A stretch of 64,000 nucleotides of DNA, from contig NZ_RHNP01000004.1 of NCBI RefSeq assembly GCF_003950295.1, forward strand, positions 1-64,000, given 5' to 3'. This document shows positions 1-8,575 of this stretch, piece by piece (positions within the stretch are counted from its first letter, which is position 1; the number at the start of each line of letters is the position of its first letter). The notes beneath the pieces are model-generated. The model did no database searches. It was not told the origin of the DNA and saw nothing but the letters and a program-made list of their open reading frames with translations. The stretch is from Loigolactobacillus iwatensis (lineage in GTDB: Bacteria > Bacillota > Bacilli > Lactobacillales > Lactobacillaceae). The position numbers and the translations under genes were made by a program.

Positions 1-18
1 CTTTAACAGAATATAAAA

Positions 19-57
19 GTGGTGAATCATAATTCCGTCGAATTATGATTCACCACT
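19..57. terminator. Perfect inverted repeat, probable terminator of the upstream operon
   Basis: Two 18-base arms (19-36 and 40-57) are perfectly complementary around a 3-base loop. The hairpin sits before the first gene of the window, where the preceding operon (often the ATP synthase operon in this gene order) would end. There is no clean T-run directly after it, so it could also serve as an mRNA 3'-end stabiliser. Confidence 0.6.
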
Positions 58-170
58 AATGTTAGTCAGTTTTTGTGTATCATTTATTAAGCTACTCAGT
101 TTATTTTTGGAGTTGTATCAAAATGACCTTTTTTGATGCAACTCTTTTTATTTTACTGTTGTATAAAATT

Positions 171-199
171 CTGACAGTACCAGTCGTCTATGTTAGAAT
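171..199 (+). promoter_or_regulatory. Promoter of the DUF1146-murA genes
   Basis: A -35 element CTGACA (171-176) and a -10 element TAGAAT (194-199) are separated by 17 bases. A TGT just before the -10 gives an extended -10. Transcription would start near 206, which excludes the ATG at 190 as the start of the following gene. Confidence 0.6.
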
Positions 200-228
200 T
201 AGACTTAAATGTAGTAGGGGGAATAGAT

Positions 229-462
229 TTGCAAAACATCGGGATTCAATCCGTTGTAACGTTAGTTTGCTATTTTATTTTTACCGGTGCCGCCTTTTGG
301 GCACTTCAAGCACTTCGGTTTGAAAAAATCATTCGACGTGATCACGTTCAACAAGCGCAATTATTAGTTGGTTTGTTAGCAATTGTGATTGGTTATTTGT
401 GTAGTACCTTTTTCTTGAATTTTATTGATAATGCACGTAACTTGATTTTTCTTTTTCGTTAG
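229..462 (+). CDS. DUF1146 family small membrane protein
   Basis: This gene encodes a small integral membrane protein of about 77 residues belonging to the DUF1146 (YwzB-like) family, whose function is unknown. Two hydrophobic segments are visible, one near residues 5-25 and one near 45-65, joined by a charged loop (FEKIIRRDH). I choose the TTG at 229 because a GGGGG ribosome-binding site lies seven bases upstream. The ATG at 190 overlaps the promoter and has no binding site. The gene precedes murA by about 40 bases, and this pairing is conserved in lactobacilli. The function is not inferred from the sequence. Confidence 0.75.
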   Translation: MQNIGIQSVVTLVCYFIFTGAAFWALQALRFEKIIRRDHVQQAQLLVGLLAIVIGYLCSTFFLNFIDNARNLIFLFR

Positions 463-504
463 TCAAGTTACGTAATAAAAAATTAATCGTGCGGAGGAAA
501 AATC

Positions 505-1830
505 ATGGTAGAAAAGTTGATCATTCATGGTGGACAAAGATTAAAAGGAACGGTGAACATTGAAGGTGCTAAGAATGCTGTTTTACCAATCTTGGCTGCA
601 AGCTTGTTGGCTTCTAGTGGCCAAACTGTTTTAGATAATGTTCCTATCTTGTCGGATGTTTTTACAATGAATGAAGTTCTCAATCGGTTGAATGTTAATT
701 TAGCTTTTGATCAACATAAAAAAACGATTACGTTGGATGCAAGCGGTGATCTTGCTTTTAATGCACCTTTTGAATACGTCTCAAAAATGCGGGCATCAAT
801 CGTTGTTTTAGGTCCGTTATTGGCGCGATTAGGACGGGCTCGTGTTGCCATGCCAGGAGGCTGTGCCATCGGTAGTCGGCCAATTGACCTTCATTTAAAA
901 GGCTTTGAGGCTCTGGGTGCAACAATTACACAGCATGACGGCTACATTGAAGCGGTGGCACCAAAATTAGTCGGGACACAAATTTACTTAGATTTTCCAA
1001 GTGTAGGTGCAACTCAGAACATTATGATGGCGGCAACTTTGGCTGAGGGAACAACTACAATCGATAACGTGGCGCGGGAACCTGAAATTGTTGACCTAGC
1101 AAACGCATTAAATAAAATGGGTGCACATGTTATTGGGGCTGGTACTGAAACCATTCGCATTGAAGGCGTAAAGGTTATGCACGGCTGTAAACATAGTATT
1201 ATTCAAGATCGAATTGAGGCCGGTACCTTTATGGTCGCCGCAGCCATTACTGGTGGAAATGTTCTGATTAAGAATGCTATTCCAGAACATAATAAGCCGC
1301 TCATTTCAAAGCTGGAAGAGATGGGGGTTAAGGTTGTCGAGTCTGATACCGGTGTTCGAATTATTGGGATGCCAACGCTCAAAGCAACTAGTGTTAAAAC
1401 ATTACCTTATCCAGGTTTTCCAACTGATATGCAGGCGCAAATGACCGTACTTCAATTGGCGGCACAAGGGACTAGTTTGTTGACGGAGACAGTTTTTGAA
1501 AATCGCTTTATGCATTTAGACGAACTACGACGAATGAACGCTGACTTTAGAATAGAGGGTCAATCTGTTCTGTTATACGGACCGACTGCGTTCAATGGTG
1601 CTGAAGTTGCGGCATCAGATCTTCGGGCTGCTGCTGCCTTAGTAATTGCTGGTTTGGTGGCAACAGGCTATACACAAGTGACTAATCTTAAATACTTAGA
1701 TCGTGGCTACTATAAATTCCATAAAAAATTATGTGGTTTGGGAGCTGAAGTTGTTCGGGTTGACACAGAAAAAGAAAATGAGGTTATCACACCTGATTCT
1801 TTTGCAACATTGTTGGCCCAACAAGCTTAA
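505..1830 (+). CDS. murA: UDP-N-acetylglucosamine 1-carboxyvinyltransferase (MurA)
   Basis: MurA catalyses the first committed step of peptidoglycan synthesis in the cytoplasm, transferring enolpyruvate from phosphoenolpyruvate to UDP-GlcNAc. The protein has 441 residues, slightly longer than the usual 420-430 because of a C-terminal tail. The substrate-binding Lys-Asn pair lies in GAKNAVLP near residue 22. The catalytic loop [11 protein letters not shown] carries the cysteine (about residue 120) that is attacked by fosfomycin. The ATG is preceded by a good GGAGG site. The gene follows DUF1146 and ends with its own terminator. Lactobacilli often carry two MurA paralogues, and which one this is cannot be decided here. 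Confidence 0.95.
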   Translation: MVEKLIIHGGQRLKGTVNIEGAKNAVLPILAASLLASSGQTVLDNVPILSDVFTMNEVLNRLNVNLAFDQHKKTITLDASGDLAFNAPFEYVSKMRASIVVLGPLLARLGRARVAMPGGCAIGSRPIDLHLKGFEALGATITQHDGYIEAVAPKLVGTQIYLDFPSVGATQNIMMAATLAEGTTTIDNVAREPEIVDLANALNKMGAHVIGAGTETIRIEGVKVMHGCKHSIIQDRIEAGTFMVAAAITGGNVLIKNAIPEHNKPLISKLEEMGVKVVESDTGVRIIGMPTLKATSVKTLPYPGFPTDMQAQMTVLQLAAQGTSLLTETVFENRFMHLDELRRMNADFRIEGQSVLLYGPTAFNGAEVAASDLRAAAALVIAGLVATGYTQVTNLKYLDRGYYKFHKKLCGLGAEVVRVDTEKENEVITPDSFATLLAQQA

Positions 1831-1839
1831 TTTTTTTGT

Positions 1840-1870
1840 AAGAAGTAGGTGCTTGACCTGCTTCTTTTTT
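1840..1870 (+). terminator. Intrinsic terminator of murA
   Basis: The arms AAGAAG-AGGT and ACCT-CTTCTT form a hairpin followed directly by a T-run. It lies ten bases after the murA stop codon. Confidence 0.8.
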
Positions 1871-1943
1871 CATGGAATAGCTTAAAAGATGGCTTTTATT
1901 CTGGCTTGACCTGAAGTCCACTATTTTCGTGGGCCGCATCTTA

Positions 1944-1952
1944 TGCTATAAT
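1944..1952 (+). promoter_or_regulatory. Extended -10 promoter of mbl
   Basis: TGCTATAAT is a consensus extended -10 element located 45 bases before the mbl start codon and after the murA terminator. No good -35 element is at the expected spacing. Confidence 0.55.
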
Positions 1953-1996
1953 TCAATATTGATTGAGTTACGTTTAGCGAGAGGAGCAAAACAAGA

Positions 1997-2986
1997 ATGG
2001 CAAAAGATATCGGTATTGACCTTGGTACTGCGAATGTCCTAATTCATGTTCAAGGTAAAGGTATCGTTTTGAACGAACCTTCTGTAGTCGCAATTGATAC
2101 AAAGACCGGGAAGGTGCTAGCAGTAGGATCGGATGCTTATAAAATGGTGGGTCGAACACCAGGCAATATTCGAGCAATTCGACCAATGAAAGATGGCGTA
2201 ATTGCGGATTTTGATATTACTGAAGCAATGCTATCTTATTTCATTAATAAATTAAATGTTAAAGGAATTTTATCCAAACCAAATATTTTAATCTGTTGTC
2301 CAACTAATATTACGTCAATTGAGCAAAAGGCAATCATTGAGGCTGCCGAAAAATCTGGTAGTGGTAAGGTTTATCTAGAAGAAGAGCCAAAGGTCGCCGC
2401 AGTTGGCGCCGGGATGGATATCTTCCAGCCACAAGGTAATATGGTAATCGATATTGGTGGTGGTACAAGTGATATCGCCGTATTATCAATGGGCGACATC
2501 GTCACCAGTCGATCGTTACGTTTGGCGGGCGATAAGATGGATAGCGAAATTTCGAGTTTTGTAAAAAATGAACATAACTTATTGATTGGTGAACACACCG
2601 CTGAAAAAATTAAAATTGAAATCGGTGAGGTTTACGGTAAAGATGAGGCAAAATCGCTTGATGTTCGAGGTCGTGATATGGTCACTGGTTTACCACGAAC
2701 GATCACGATTACGTCTAAAGAAGTTGAAAATGCCTTACATGATACAATGATGCAAATTGTTCAAGCGGCAAAAGATGTTCTGAACCAGACGCCACCTGAA
2801 TTATCCGCTGATATCATCGATCGAGGCGTTATGTTGACTGGTGGTGGAGCACTGCTTCATGGAATTGATCAACTTTTCTCCGATAATTTAAAGGTCCCGG
2901 TAATTGTTGCTGAAAGACCATTGGATGCTGTTGCTCTAGGAACTGGCGTACTGTTAGACAATATTAATAAAAGTAAACGTCGCTAA
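1997..2986 (+). CDS. mbl: MreB-like rod-shape actin (Mbl type)
   Basis: This is a bacterial actin of the MreB/Mbl family, which polymerises under the membrane and organises side-wall synthesis in rods. Its 329 residues match the family length. The nucleotide-binding signatures are present: DLGTANVLIH (phosphate 1) near residue 8, DIGGGTSDIAVLS (phosphate 2) near residue 152, and [11 protein letters not shown] (adenosine) near residue 277. Its position between murA and the EpuA-yidD-rodA genes, and a second MreB at 47986 in front of mreCD, support the Mbl assignment for this copy. The start is set by a GAGAGGAG site. Confidence 0.9.
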   Translation: MAKDIGIDLGTANVLIHVQGKGIVLNEPSVVAIDTKTGKVLAVGSDAYKMVGRTPGNIRAIRPMKDGVIADFDITEAMLSYFINKLNVKGILSKPNILICCPTNITSIEQKAIIEAAEKSGSGKVYLEEEPKVAAVGAGMDIFQPQGNMVIDIGGGTSDIAVLSMGDIVTSRSLRLAGDKMDSEISSFVKNEHNLLIGEHTAEKIKIEIGEVYGKDEAKSLDVRGRDMVTGLPRTITITSKEVENALHDTMMQIVQAAKDVLNQTPPELSADIIDRGVMLTGGGALLHGIDQLFSDNLKVPVIVAERPLDAVALGTGVLLDNINKSKRR

Positions 2987-3002
2987 ATTGAGGTGATTGG
3001 AA

Positions 3003-3188
3003 ATGCGTAATTCACGGCGCTTTGATGTTTTTGTGCGGCCGGTTTTATCAAAGATACTTTTAGTTGCAATTTTAATGTTAGTTACCTTAGTTCTAGGGAC
3101 AATGATCGGCTTTGCAATTGGTGGCGGGAACCCATTACGTGTCTTTTTACCGAGTACTTGGGGACATATGTTGGATTTTGTGCAGTAG
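3003..3188 (+). CDS. EpuA-like small protein (annotated as RNA polymerase subunit beta, DUF)
   Basis: This small membrane protein of about 61 residues belongs to the EpuA family, which databases often label 'DNA-directed RNA polymerase subunit beta' without evidence of such a role. A basic N-terminus (MRNSRRFDVFVRP) is followed by one hydrophobic segment near residues 15-40, so it is a single-pass protein with a short outside tail. The ATG at 3003 sits seven bases after an AGGTGA site, and an in-frame TTG at 2997 is less likely. It starts 16 bases after mbl and ends at a terminator, so the two are probably cotranscribed. Confidence 0.75.
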   Translation: MRNSRRFDVFVRPVLSKILLVAILMLVTLVLGTMIGFAIGGGNPLRVFLPSTWGHMLDFVQ

Positions 3189-3195
3189 TTGTTAA

Positions 3196-3228
3196 GAGAA
3201 GCTAAGGCAATTGCGTAGCTTCTTTTTT
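3196..3228 (+). terminator. Terminator of the mbl-EpuA unit
   Basis: AGAAGCTA and TAGCTTCT form a hairpin followed by six T residues, directly after the small gene. Confidence 0.75.
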
Positions 3229-3380
3229 GTCATATTTGGATAGAAAATTAGATCATTGTAAAATATGGCCCGTTAAAAAATATTCACTAGCAATGAATGC
3301 GTTTAGGCCGAAAGCACTGCGAACAGACTGGCTGATAGAATTGAGTGCTAAATGAGCTTTGTTAGGCAGGAGGTAGTTAA

Positions 3381-3671
3381 ATGAAACAATTATTGGTTCG
3401 ACTTATTCGGGTTTATCAGCGCTATTTATCTCCCGTCTTGCCAAAAAGTTGTCGTTACTACCCAACTTGTTCTCATTACGCAGTTGAAGCAATTGAGCAA
3501 TATGGTGTCTTTAAGGGATCATTAATGACAACCAGTCGGCTATTACGCTGTCAGCCATTTGCGGCTGGTGGTTTTGATCCTGTTCCCGGTAAATTTTCGA
3601 TCGGTCGTAATCATAATCAGCAGGAATTAGAGGAAGCGAAGGTAAAATATTATGGCGAAACAACCAAATAA
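3381..3671 (+). CDS. yidD: Membrane protein insertion efficiency factor YidD
   Basis: YidD is a small membrane-associated protein that helps the insertase YidC insert proteins into the membrane. The 96 residues carry the family signature: an amphipathic N-terminus, YQRYLSPVLPKSCRYYPTCS with its two conserved cysteines, HYAVEAIEQYG, and RLLRCQPFAAGGFDPVP. The C-terminal tail is charged and variable. An AGGAGG site precedes the ATG. The last 20 bases overlap the next gene (DUF2969), suggesting translational coupling. Family membership is clear, and the in vivo role is inferred from the family. Confidence 0.92.
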   Translation: MKQLLVRLIRVYQRYLSPVLPKSCRYYPTCSHYAVEAIEQYGVFKGSLMTTSRLLRCQPFAAGGFDPVPGKFSIGRNHNQQELEEAKVKYYGETTK

Positions 3672-3873
3672 AGTGGAACTGACAATTCAAGAGGAAACTC
3701 ACGGGACAAGCATTGTTAACGGCGTTTTTGATGGTAAAAAGCGGATTGGTGATATTGAAGAAATAGCTGAACATCAATTTCAAGTTAAACTGGCCGATGG
3801 GACTTCTTTTAATGCACGCAGCTATGAAGATGGGCTTAACGAATTAATTATGCAGTACCATCTACACAAATAA
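3652..3873 (+). CDS. DUF2969 family protein
   Basis: This gene encodes a soluble protein of 73 residues belonging to DUF2969, a family found in lactobacilli next to yidD and rodA. No catalytic motif or membrane segment is visible. The sequence is rich in charged residues and ends LNELIMQYHLHK. It overlaps the end of yidD by 20 bases and has an AAGG site, so it is probably translated from the same mRNA. The function is unknown, and the conserved neighbourhood suggests only a link to envelope growth. Confidence 0.75.
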   Translation: MAKQPNKVELTIQEETHGTSIVNGVFDGKKRIGDIEEIAEHQFQVKLADGTSFNARSYEDGLNELIMQYHLHK

Positions 3874-3978
3874 ATAAGCTAAGCTTTTGTAAAGTTGAAG
3901 GCTTTTTACTAGCGCTATTAATTAAGACAGTTATACTGACAATGAAGGAACTTAATTATAAGATAAAGGGGCAGTTTT

Positions 3979-5181
3979 ATGCGAGAAACAGCGCGTGAAG
4001 AGGCTGAGAATCCAAGAATTGATTATGGTATTATTTTTTCAGTCATGATGTTGGCGCTGATTGGTCTAGCGTCGATTTATGTTGCAGCAGTTCACGATAA
4101 GTCAACCACTAATGTGACGCGGACAGTAGCTGTGCAGATTTTATGGTATGCCATCGGGATCGCAATTGTTGCGATTGTGATGCAATTTGATTCCGAACAA
4201 CTTTGGCGGGTTGCACCATTGGCTTATGGTGTCGGAATTATTTTACTAGTAGCAGTTTTGTTTTTGTATAGTCGGTCTTACTACGTCAATACCGGTGCTA
4301 AGAGTTGGTTTGCCCTAGGGCCGTTCACTTTTCAACCCTCGGAAGTCATGAAGCCCGCGTTTATTTTGATGTTAGCGCGGGTTGTCATGACCCACAACAA
4401 TGAGTATCCAGTACATCAAGTTCAAAGTGACTTAATTTTAATTGGTAAGTTGGCCGCCTGGACACTTCCAGTTGCGATTTTATTGGAACTTCAGCATGAC
4501 TTTGGGACAATGTTGGTCTTTTTTGCCATTGTTGGTGGCGTTATGTTGGTATCCGGTGTTACTTGGAAGATCTTAGTCCCGTTGTTTTCATTTATTCTGG
4601 TGATCGGGGGGACGGCAATTACCTTTGTCGCGACCAGTTGGGGCCGAACGATTCTTGGTCACATTGGTTTTCAGAGTTATCAATTTTCGCGAATTGATAC
4701 TTGGTTACACCCAGCTAATGATACTAGTAATTCTGGGTACCAATTATGGCAGAGTATGAAGGCAATTGGTTCTGGACAGATTATGGGTAAGGGGTTTAAC
4801 CACACTGAAGTTTACGTTCCCGTTCGTGAATCAGATATGATCTTTTCGGTCATTGGCGAAAACTTTGGCTTTATCGGTTCAACAATTTTGATCTTACTTT
4901 ATTTTCTGTTAATTTATCAAATGATCCGTGTCACTTTTGATACGAAAAATGAATTTTATGCCTATATTTCAACCGGAGTTATCATGATGATCTTATTCCA
5001 TACCTTTGAAAATATTGGGATGAATATCGGATTACTACCATTGACCGGGATTCCGCTACCGTTTATCTCCCAAGGGGGGTCGGCGCTAATTGGTAATTTG
5101 ATTGGTGTCGGGTTAGTCATGTCGATGCGCTTCCACCATAAGAGTTATATGTTTAGCTCAGATAGTGAGGCTTTCAATTAA
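3979..5181 (+). CDS. rodA: RodA/FtsW/SpoVE family glycan polymerase (RodA type)
   Basis: This is a SEDS family peptidoglycan glycosyltransferase, which polymerises lipid II in the membrane. The 400-residue protein has about ten hydrophobic segments. Family signatures visible are GAKSWFALGPFTFQPSEVMKPA near residue 106, the LQHDFGTMLVF block near 171 with the conserved Asp, and the C-terminal LTGIPLPFISQGGSALIGN near 355. The neighbours (mbl, murA) favour RodA, the elongation enzyme, over FtsW, but the sequence alone does not separate the two. The start is preceded by a GGGG site. It stands about 105 bases after DUF2969 and may have its own promoter. Confidence 0.88.
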   Translation: MRETAREEAENPRIDYGIIFSVMMLALIGLASIYVAAVHDKSTTNVTRTVAVQILWYAIGIAIVAIVMQFDSEQLWRVAPLAYGVGIILLVAVLFLYSRSYYVNTGAKSWFALGPFTFQPSEVMKPAFILMLARVVMTHNNEYPVHQVQSDLILIGKLAAWTLPVAILLELQHDFGTMLVFFAIVGGVMLVSGVTWKILVPLFSFILVIGGTAITFVATSWGRTILGHIGFQSYQFSRIDTWLHPANDTSNSGYQLWQSMKAIGSGQIMGKGFNHTEVYVPVRESDMIFSVIGENFGFIGSTILILLYFLLIYQMIRVTFDTKNEFYAYISTGVIMMILFHTFENIGMNIGLLPLTGIPLPFISQGGSALIGNLIGVGLVMSMRFHHKSYMFSSDSEAFN

Positions 5182-5189
5182 ACTAATTT

Positions 5190-5238
5190 AGGGGTGCTTG
5201 AAAAGATATCTAGCAATCTGTTTTTTCAAATATGTTGA
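5190..5238 (+). terminator. Hairpin after rodA, probable terminator
   Basis: GCTTGAAAA (about 5195) and TTTTTTCAA (about 5227) pair across a short loop, and the T-rich arm can act as the terminator tail. A wider pair, ACTAATTTA and TAAATTAGT, encloses it. The arm words resemble those of the larger hairpin at 34532. Confidence 0.5.
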
Positions 5239-5331
5239 CACTAAATTAGTCCGGAAAAGATAAGTAAAATTATTTTCTAAACACGATCCAGAGTTCAGCG
5301 GATTAGTTTTCATTGGAATGCACTTATCTGC

Positions 5332-5360
5332 TTGACAGGAAATTATAATCTGTTTATAAT
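5332..5360 (+). promoter_or_regulatory. Consensus promoter of the metNIQ leader
   Basis: TTGACA (5332-5337) and TATAAT (5355-5360) are both perfect consensus hexamers with a 17-base spacer. The predicted start near 5367 begins the T-box RNA. Confidence 0.85.
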
Positions 5361-5366
5361 TAACCT

Positions 5367-5637
5367 CAATTGAATAGGACGCAATGAAAAGAAGAGCGAG
5401 GATTTAATTTGATCTAGCGACTTGTGATGGTGGAAGGCAAGCGAATTAACCTCAAAGATGATCTTGGAGCGTGTAGAGTTGATGTGACTCTAGCGGATTT
5501 GTACACGTTATTGTACTGAGTCGATTGACTCGATGAGATGGCCGAAGTGATTCAGTCATAAAACAAAGGTGGTAACACGATAATAACAAGCTTTTCGTCC
5601 TTTAGTATCAGGTGATACGGGATGAAAGGCTTTTTTT
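5367..5637 (+). promoter_or_regulatory. T-box riboswitch, Met specifier, upstream of metNIQ
   Basis: This leader has the T-box layout. Stem I includes a distal GATGGTGGAAGG loop region. An upper stem (GAGG..AATT with AATTAACCTC) leads into a specifier loop reading AAAG-ATG-A, so the specifier codon is ATG (5458-5460) followed by the usual purine. The antiterminator bulge AGGTGGTAACACG lies at 5568-5580, and its TGGT would pair with a tRNA ending ACCA, as expected for tRNA-Met. A terminator (about 5589-5637) ends in a T-run. Uncharged tRNA-Met would switch on the downstream methionine transporter. Confidence 0.9.
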
Positions 5638-5667
5638 ATTGATTTAGAATAAGGAGATGATGTACCT

Positions 5668-6699
5668 GTGATTGACATTAAAGGTGTCAGTAAGGTTTTC
5701 AAAGGAAAAAAAGAAATTACGGCCGTTGAAGACGTTAACTTACAAATCAATGATGGTGAGATCTATGGTATTGTCGGCTATTCAGGCGCAGGTAAGAGTA
5801 CTCTAGTACGAATGTTTAATGGCCTAGAAACACCAACTACTGGCACAGTAACGATCAATGACACAGTGATGAGTGACTTGCACGGTAAAGAGTTACGCGA
5901 AAAGCGCCAAAAAATGGGCATGATTTTCCAGTATTTTAATTTATTGTGGTCGCGGACTGTTTTGCAAAACGTTACTTTTCCGTTAGAGCTAACGCATGTT
6001 GCTAAGGAAGAACGACAAGCAAAAGCAGAAAAATTAATTGAAACGGTTGGGCTAAAAGGCCGGGAAAATGCCTATCCCAGTGAATTATCAGGTGGGCAGC
6101 AACAACGGGTGGCCATTGCCCGTGCACTGGCTAATGATCCCGAACTCTTATTGTCTGACGAGGCAACTAGTGGATTGGATCCCAAAACAACTGACGAGGT
6201 TCTGGAATTATTACTTAAGATTAACCGGGAATTGAACATCACAATTATTGTGATTACCCATGAAATGCACGTCATCCGTAAAATTTGTGATCGAATGGCA
6301 GTCATGGATGCTGGGCGAGTTGTTGAGGAAGGTAGCGTCTTTGATATTTTCCGACACCCACAAAAAGAAATTACCAAACAGTTTGTTTCCGAGGAAGAAA
6401 CACCGCAATTATCAGATACAAATGTTGTTATCAAAGAATTGTTAAAGCAAGTTCCAACTGGTAAAATTATCAAATTAACTTTTCACGGCGATCAGGCTAA
6501 ATTACCAATCATTTCTGAAATGTTACGTCAATTTCCTGAGATTGACCTCAATATTGTTGATGGCTCCATTCATCAAACTCAAGAAGGTTCAATCGGAACG
6601 CTTTACTTGCAACTTTTAGGTGATGGGCAAGAGATTGTTGATGCCCAAGATTATCTGCATAAAATGCGAGTTGAAACGGAGGTGATTCGCGGTGAGTAG
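5668..6699 (+). CDS. metN: Methionine ABC transporter ATP-binding protein MetN
   Basis: MetN is the ATPase of the methionine importer and works at the inner face of the membrane with MetI and MetQ. The Walker A motif GYSGAGKST is near residue 37, the Q-loop at FQYFNLL near 88, the signature LSGGQQQRVAIARA near 138, and the Walker B region ends LLSDEATSGLDP. Residues beyond about 265 form the C-terminal NIL domain that senses methionine, giving a typical length of 343. I use the GTG at 5668, since the nearby ATGs are out of frame. The AAGGAG site is slightly far at 11 bases. Expression is set by the Met T-box upstream. Confidence 0.94.
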   Translation: MIDIKGVSKVFKGKKEITAVEDVNLQINDGEIYGIVGYSGAGKSTLVRMFNGLETPTTGTVTINDTVMSDLHGKELREKRQKMGMIFQYFNLLWSRTVLQNVTFPLELTHVAKEERQAKAEKLIETVGLKGRENAYPSELSGGQQQRVAIARALANDPELLLSDEATSGLDPKTTDEVLELLLKINRELNITIIVITHEMHVIRKICDRMAVMDAGRVVEEGSVFDIFRHPQKEITKQFVSEEETPQLSDTNVVIKELLKQVPTGKIIKLTFHGDQAKLPIISEMLRQFPEIDLNIVDGSIHQTQEGSIGTLYLQLLGDGQEIVDAQDYLHKMRVETEVIRGE

Positions 6700-7390
6700 T
6701 ACAACAGGCTTTTCATCTTATTTCCATTTTTCGCAAGTGGATTGGGCAAGCATGTGGTCGGCCACAGGTGAAACAATTTGGATGACGGTTTTTTCATTAG
6801 TTTTGGTTGCTATTATCGGCATACTTTTAGGCCTACTTTTATTTGAAACAACGGATAGCCATAGTTTGTGGGCGCGATTACTTCATTGGTTGGCAGCAGT
6901 TTTCGTTAACGTTTTTCGTTCAATTCCGTTTATTATCTTAATTGTTTTACTATTACCGATTACTAAAAACTTAGTCGGAACGATTATCGGACCGAAAGCT
7001 GCGTTACCATCATTGATTATCTCCGCCGCGCCATTTTACGCACGAATGGTGGAATTGGCCTTTCACGAAATTGATCACGGTGTTATTGAGGCTGCTGAGT
7101 CAATGGGCGCAACGAACACACAGATTATTTTTAAGGTGTTATTACCTGAAAGTAGTCCGGCATTAGTGTCTGGTATTACGGTTACGGGCATTTCACTCAT
7201 TGGTTACACAGCAATGGCCGGTGTTATTGGCGCTGGTGGTCTGGGTAACTTGGCTTACTTGGATGGGTTCCAAGCAAGTAATAATACAATAACGCTGGTT
7301 GCGACGATTGTTATTCTTATTATTGTATTTATTTTTCAAACGATTGGCGACTTAACAGTTCGTCGAATTGATAAACGGATTACACGTTAA
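6692..7390 (+). CDS. metI: Methionine ABC transporter permease MetI
   Basis: MetI is the membrane-spanning part of the methionine importer. The 232 residues contain about five hydrophobic segments. The coupling helix block EAAESMGATNTQIIFKVLLPES near residue 131 contains the EAA motif that docks onto MetN. It begins at a GTG overlapping the end of metN by eight bases, with GGAGGTG upstream, so the two are translationally coupled. Length and composition match the family. Confidence 0.93.
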   Translation: MSSTTGFSSYFHFSQVDWASMWSATGETIWMTVFSLVLVAIIGILLGLLLFETTDSHSLWARLLHWLAAVFVNVFRSIPFIILIVLLLPITKNLVGTIIGPKAALPSLIISAAPFYARMVELAFHEIDHGVIEAAESMGATNTQIIFKVLLPESSPALVSGITVTGISLIGYTAMAGVIGAGGLGNLAYLDGFQASNNTITLVATIVILIIVFIFQTIGDLTVRRIDKRITR

Positions 7391-7426
7391 AAATTAGTCA
7401 GCATTCATTAGAGGGGGAGTTTAGTT

Positions 7427-8245
7427 ATGAAGAAACATCGTTTACTTAAATTAGCGACAGCTGCGGCCGTTTTATTATTGGGCGTTAGCGCTGTTGCTGG
7501 GCCAGCATCGGCCGCAACAACATTAAAGGTGGGGGCTACTAAAACACCGCATTCAATTATTTTGAATCACGTTAAGCCACAATTAAAAAAGGAAGGCGTT
7601 AACCTCAAAGTAACAGTTTTCCAGGACTATTCTTTAATTGATAAAGCCTTAGTGGCCAAGGACCTTGACGCAACTTACTTTGCACACAAACCATACGTTG
7701 ATCAAGAAGTAAAAAAGAATGGTTATAAGATTGCAATTGTAGGAGCCGTTCATTTGGAACCAATCAGCGCCTACTCAAAGAAAGTTAAAAAATTATCCCA
7801 GTTAAAAGATGGTTCAACAATTTTAGTTTCTAATAACCGTCCTGATTATGGTCGTGTTTTAACGATTCTAAGGGATGCTGGTCTAATCACAATTAAAAAG
7901 GGAACTAAGATTACGGACGCCGACTTTACGGATATTGCTAAAAATCCAAAACATCTGAAATTTAAGCACGATTATGATCCAAAATTGATGCCTTCACTTT
8001 ATAAGAATAACGAAGGCGACGTTCAATTCATTAACGCCAACTTTGCGGTTCAGGCTGGAATTAATCCAACTAAAAAGGCTATTGCAACTGAAAAGAAATC
8101 CTCACCATACGCGAATGTTGTTGAAGTTCGTAAAGGTGACCAAAACAAACCAGCCGTTAAGAAGTTGATGAAGGCTTTACAGTCAAAGTCAACTCAGGAC
8201 TGGATTGCTAAACGCTTTAATGGTGCAGTTTTACCAGTTAAATAA
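7427..8245 (+). CDS. metQ: Methionine-binding protein MetQ (NlpA family), without lipobox
   Basis: This is the solute-binding component of the metNIQ importer, with 272 residues of the NlpA/MetQ fold. Conserved stretches include LKVGATKTPHSIILNHV near residue 33, DYSLIDKALVAKDLDATYFAH and EGDVQFINANFAVQAGI. The N-terminus is a clear signal peptide ending in a type I signal peptidase site (GPASA-AT near residue 29). It contains no cysteine anywhere, so the usual lipobox of MetQ lipoproteins is missing. The protein may be free, or held by the transporter or the wall. GGGGG precedes the ATG. Confidence 0.9.
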   Translation: MKKHRLLKLATAAAVLLLGVSAVAGPASAATTLKVGATKTPHSIILNHVKPQLKKEGVNLKVTVFQDYSLIDKALVAKDLDATYFAHKPYVDQEVKKNGYKIAIVGAVHLEPISAYSKKVKKLSQLKDGSTILVSNNRPDYGRVLTILRDAGLITIKKGTKITDADFTDIAKNPKHLKFKHDYDPKLMPSLYKNNEGDVQFINANFAVQAGINPTKKAIATEKKSSPYANVVEVRKGDQNKPAVKKLMKALQSKSTQDWIAKRFNGAVLPVK

Positions 8246-8258
8246 ATAATCTAAGATT

Positions 8259-8307
8259 AGTTCTGATGTGAATCGATGGAAATCGATTAATATCAGAACT
8301 TTTTTTG
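8259..8307 (+). terminator. Terminator of metNIQ
   Basis: AGTTCTGAT and ATCAGAACT form the outer stem, AATCGAT and ATCGATT an inner stem, and seven T residues follow. Confidence 0.88.
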
Positions 8308-8324
8308 TTGACACTGAGAGTGAG

Positions 8325-8462
8325 GCTAAGGTGGAGCAGACTCCTTGGGACTTCGGTTTAATTTAGTCCGATCGACAACGTTAGTAAATGCTCGGAATCT
8401 GGCCGCTTTTTCAAACACTCTCGTAAGGCACATGAATCCAAAAGCGACTTTTGTCCCACTCC
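8325..8462 (-). repeat. Intergenic repeat R1, copy 1 (reverse orientation, diverged)
   Basis: Read on the minus strand this begins GGAGTGGGACAAAAGTCG and continues with a TTCATGTGCC block. Both words also occur in the plus-strand copies after pheA, gshF, valS and in front of tag. It also contains the word GCTTTTTCAAACACT found at 26839 and 34630. No ORF is present. Together with the terminator and the suf promoter it fills the 330-base gap between metQ and sufC. Confidence 0.6.
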
Positions 8463-8472
8463 CGATGTGTTA

Positions 8473-8501
8473 TTGAAAAAGGTTCTCAATTAGGCTAGAA
8501 T
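8473..8501 (+). promoter_or_regulatory. Promoter of the suf operon
   Basis: TTGAAA (8473-8478) and TAGAAT (8496-8501) are spaced by 17 bases, about 75 bases before sufC. Confidence 0.65.
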
Positions 8502-8575
8502 AGGATTGTTTACAACGAAAATATACCGATTATTAGCGAAGTTAGTAGTCGATTTTTAAGCTTGGAGGAGATCAG

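Noticed and set aside
75-323. An 82-codon ORF at the start of the window
   Set aside because: It overlaps the DUF1146 gene and its promoter in another frame and has no recognisable features.
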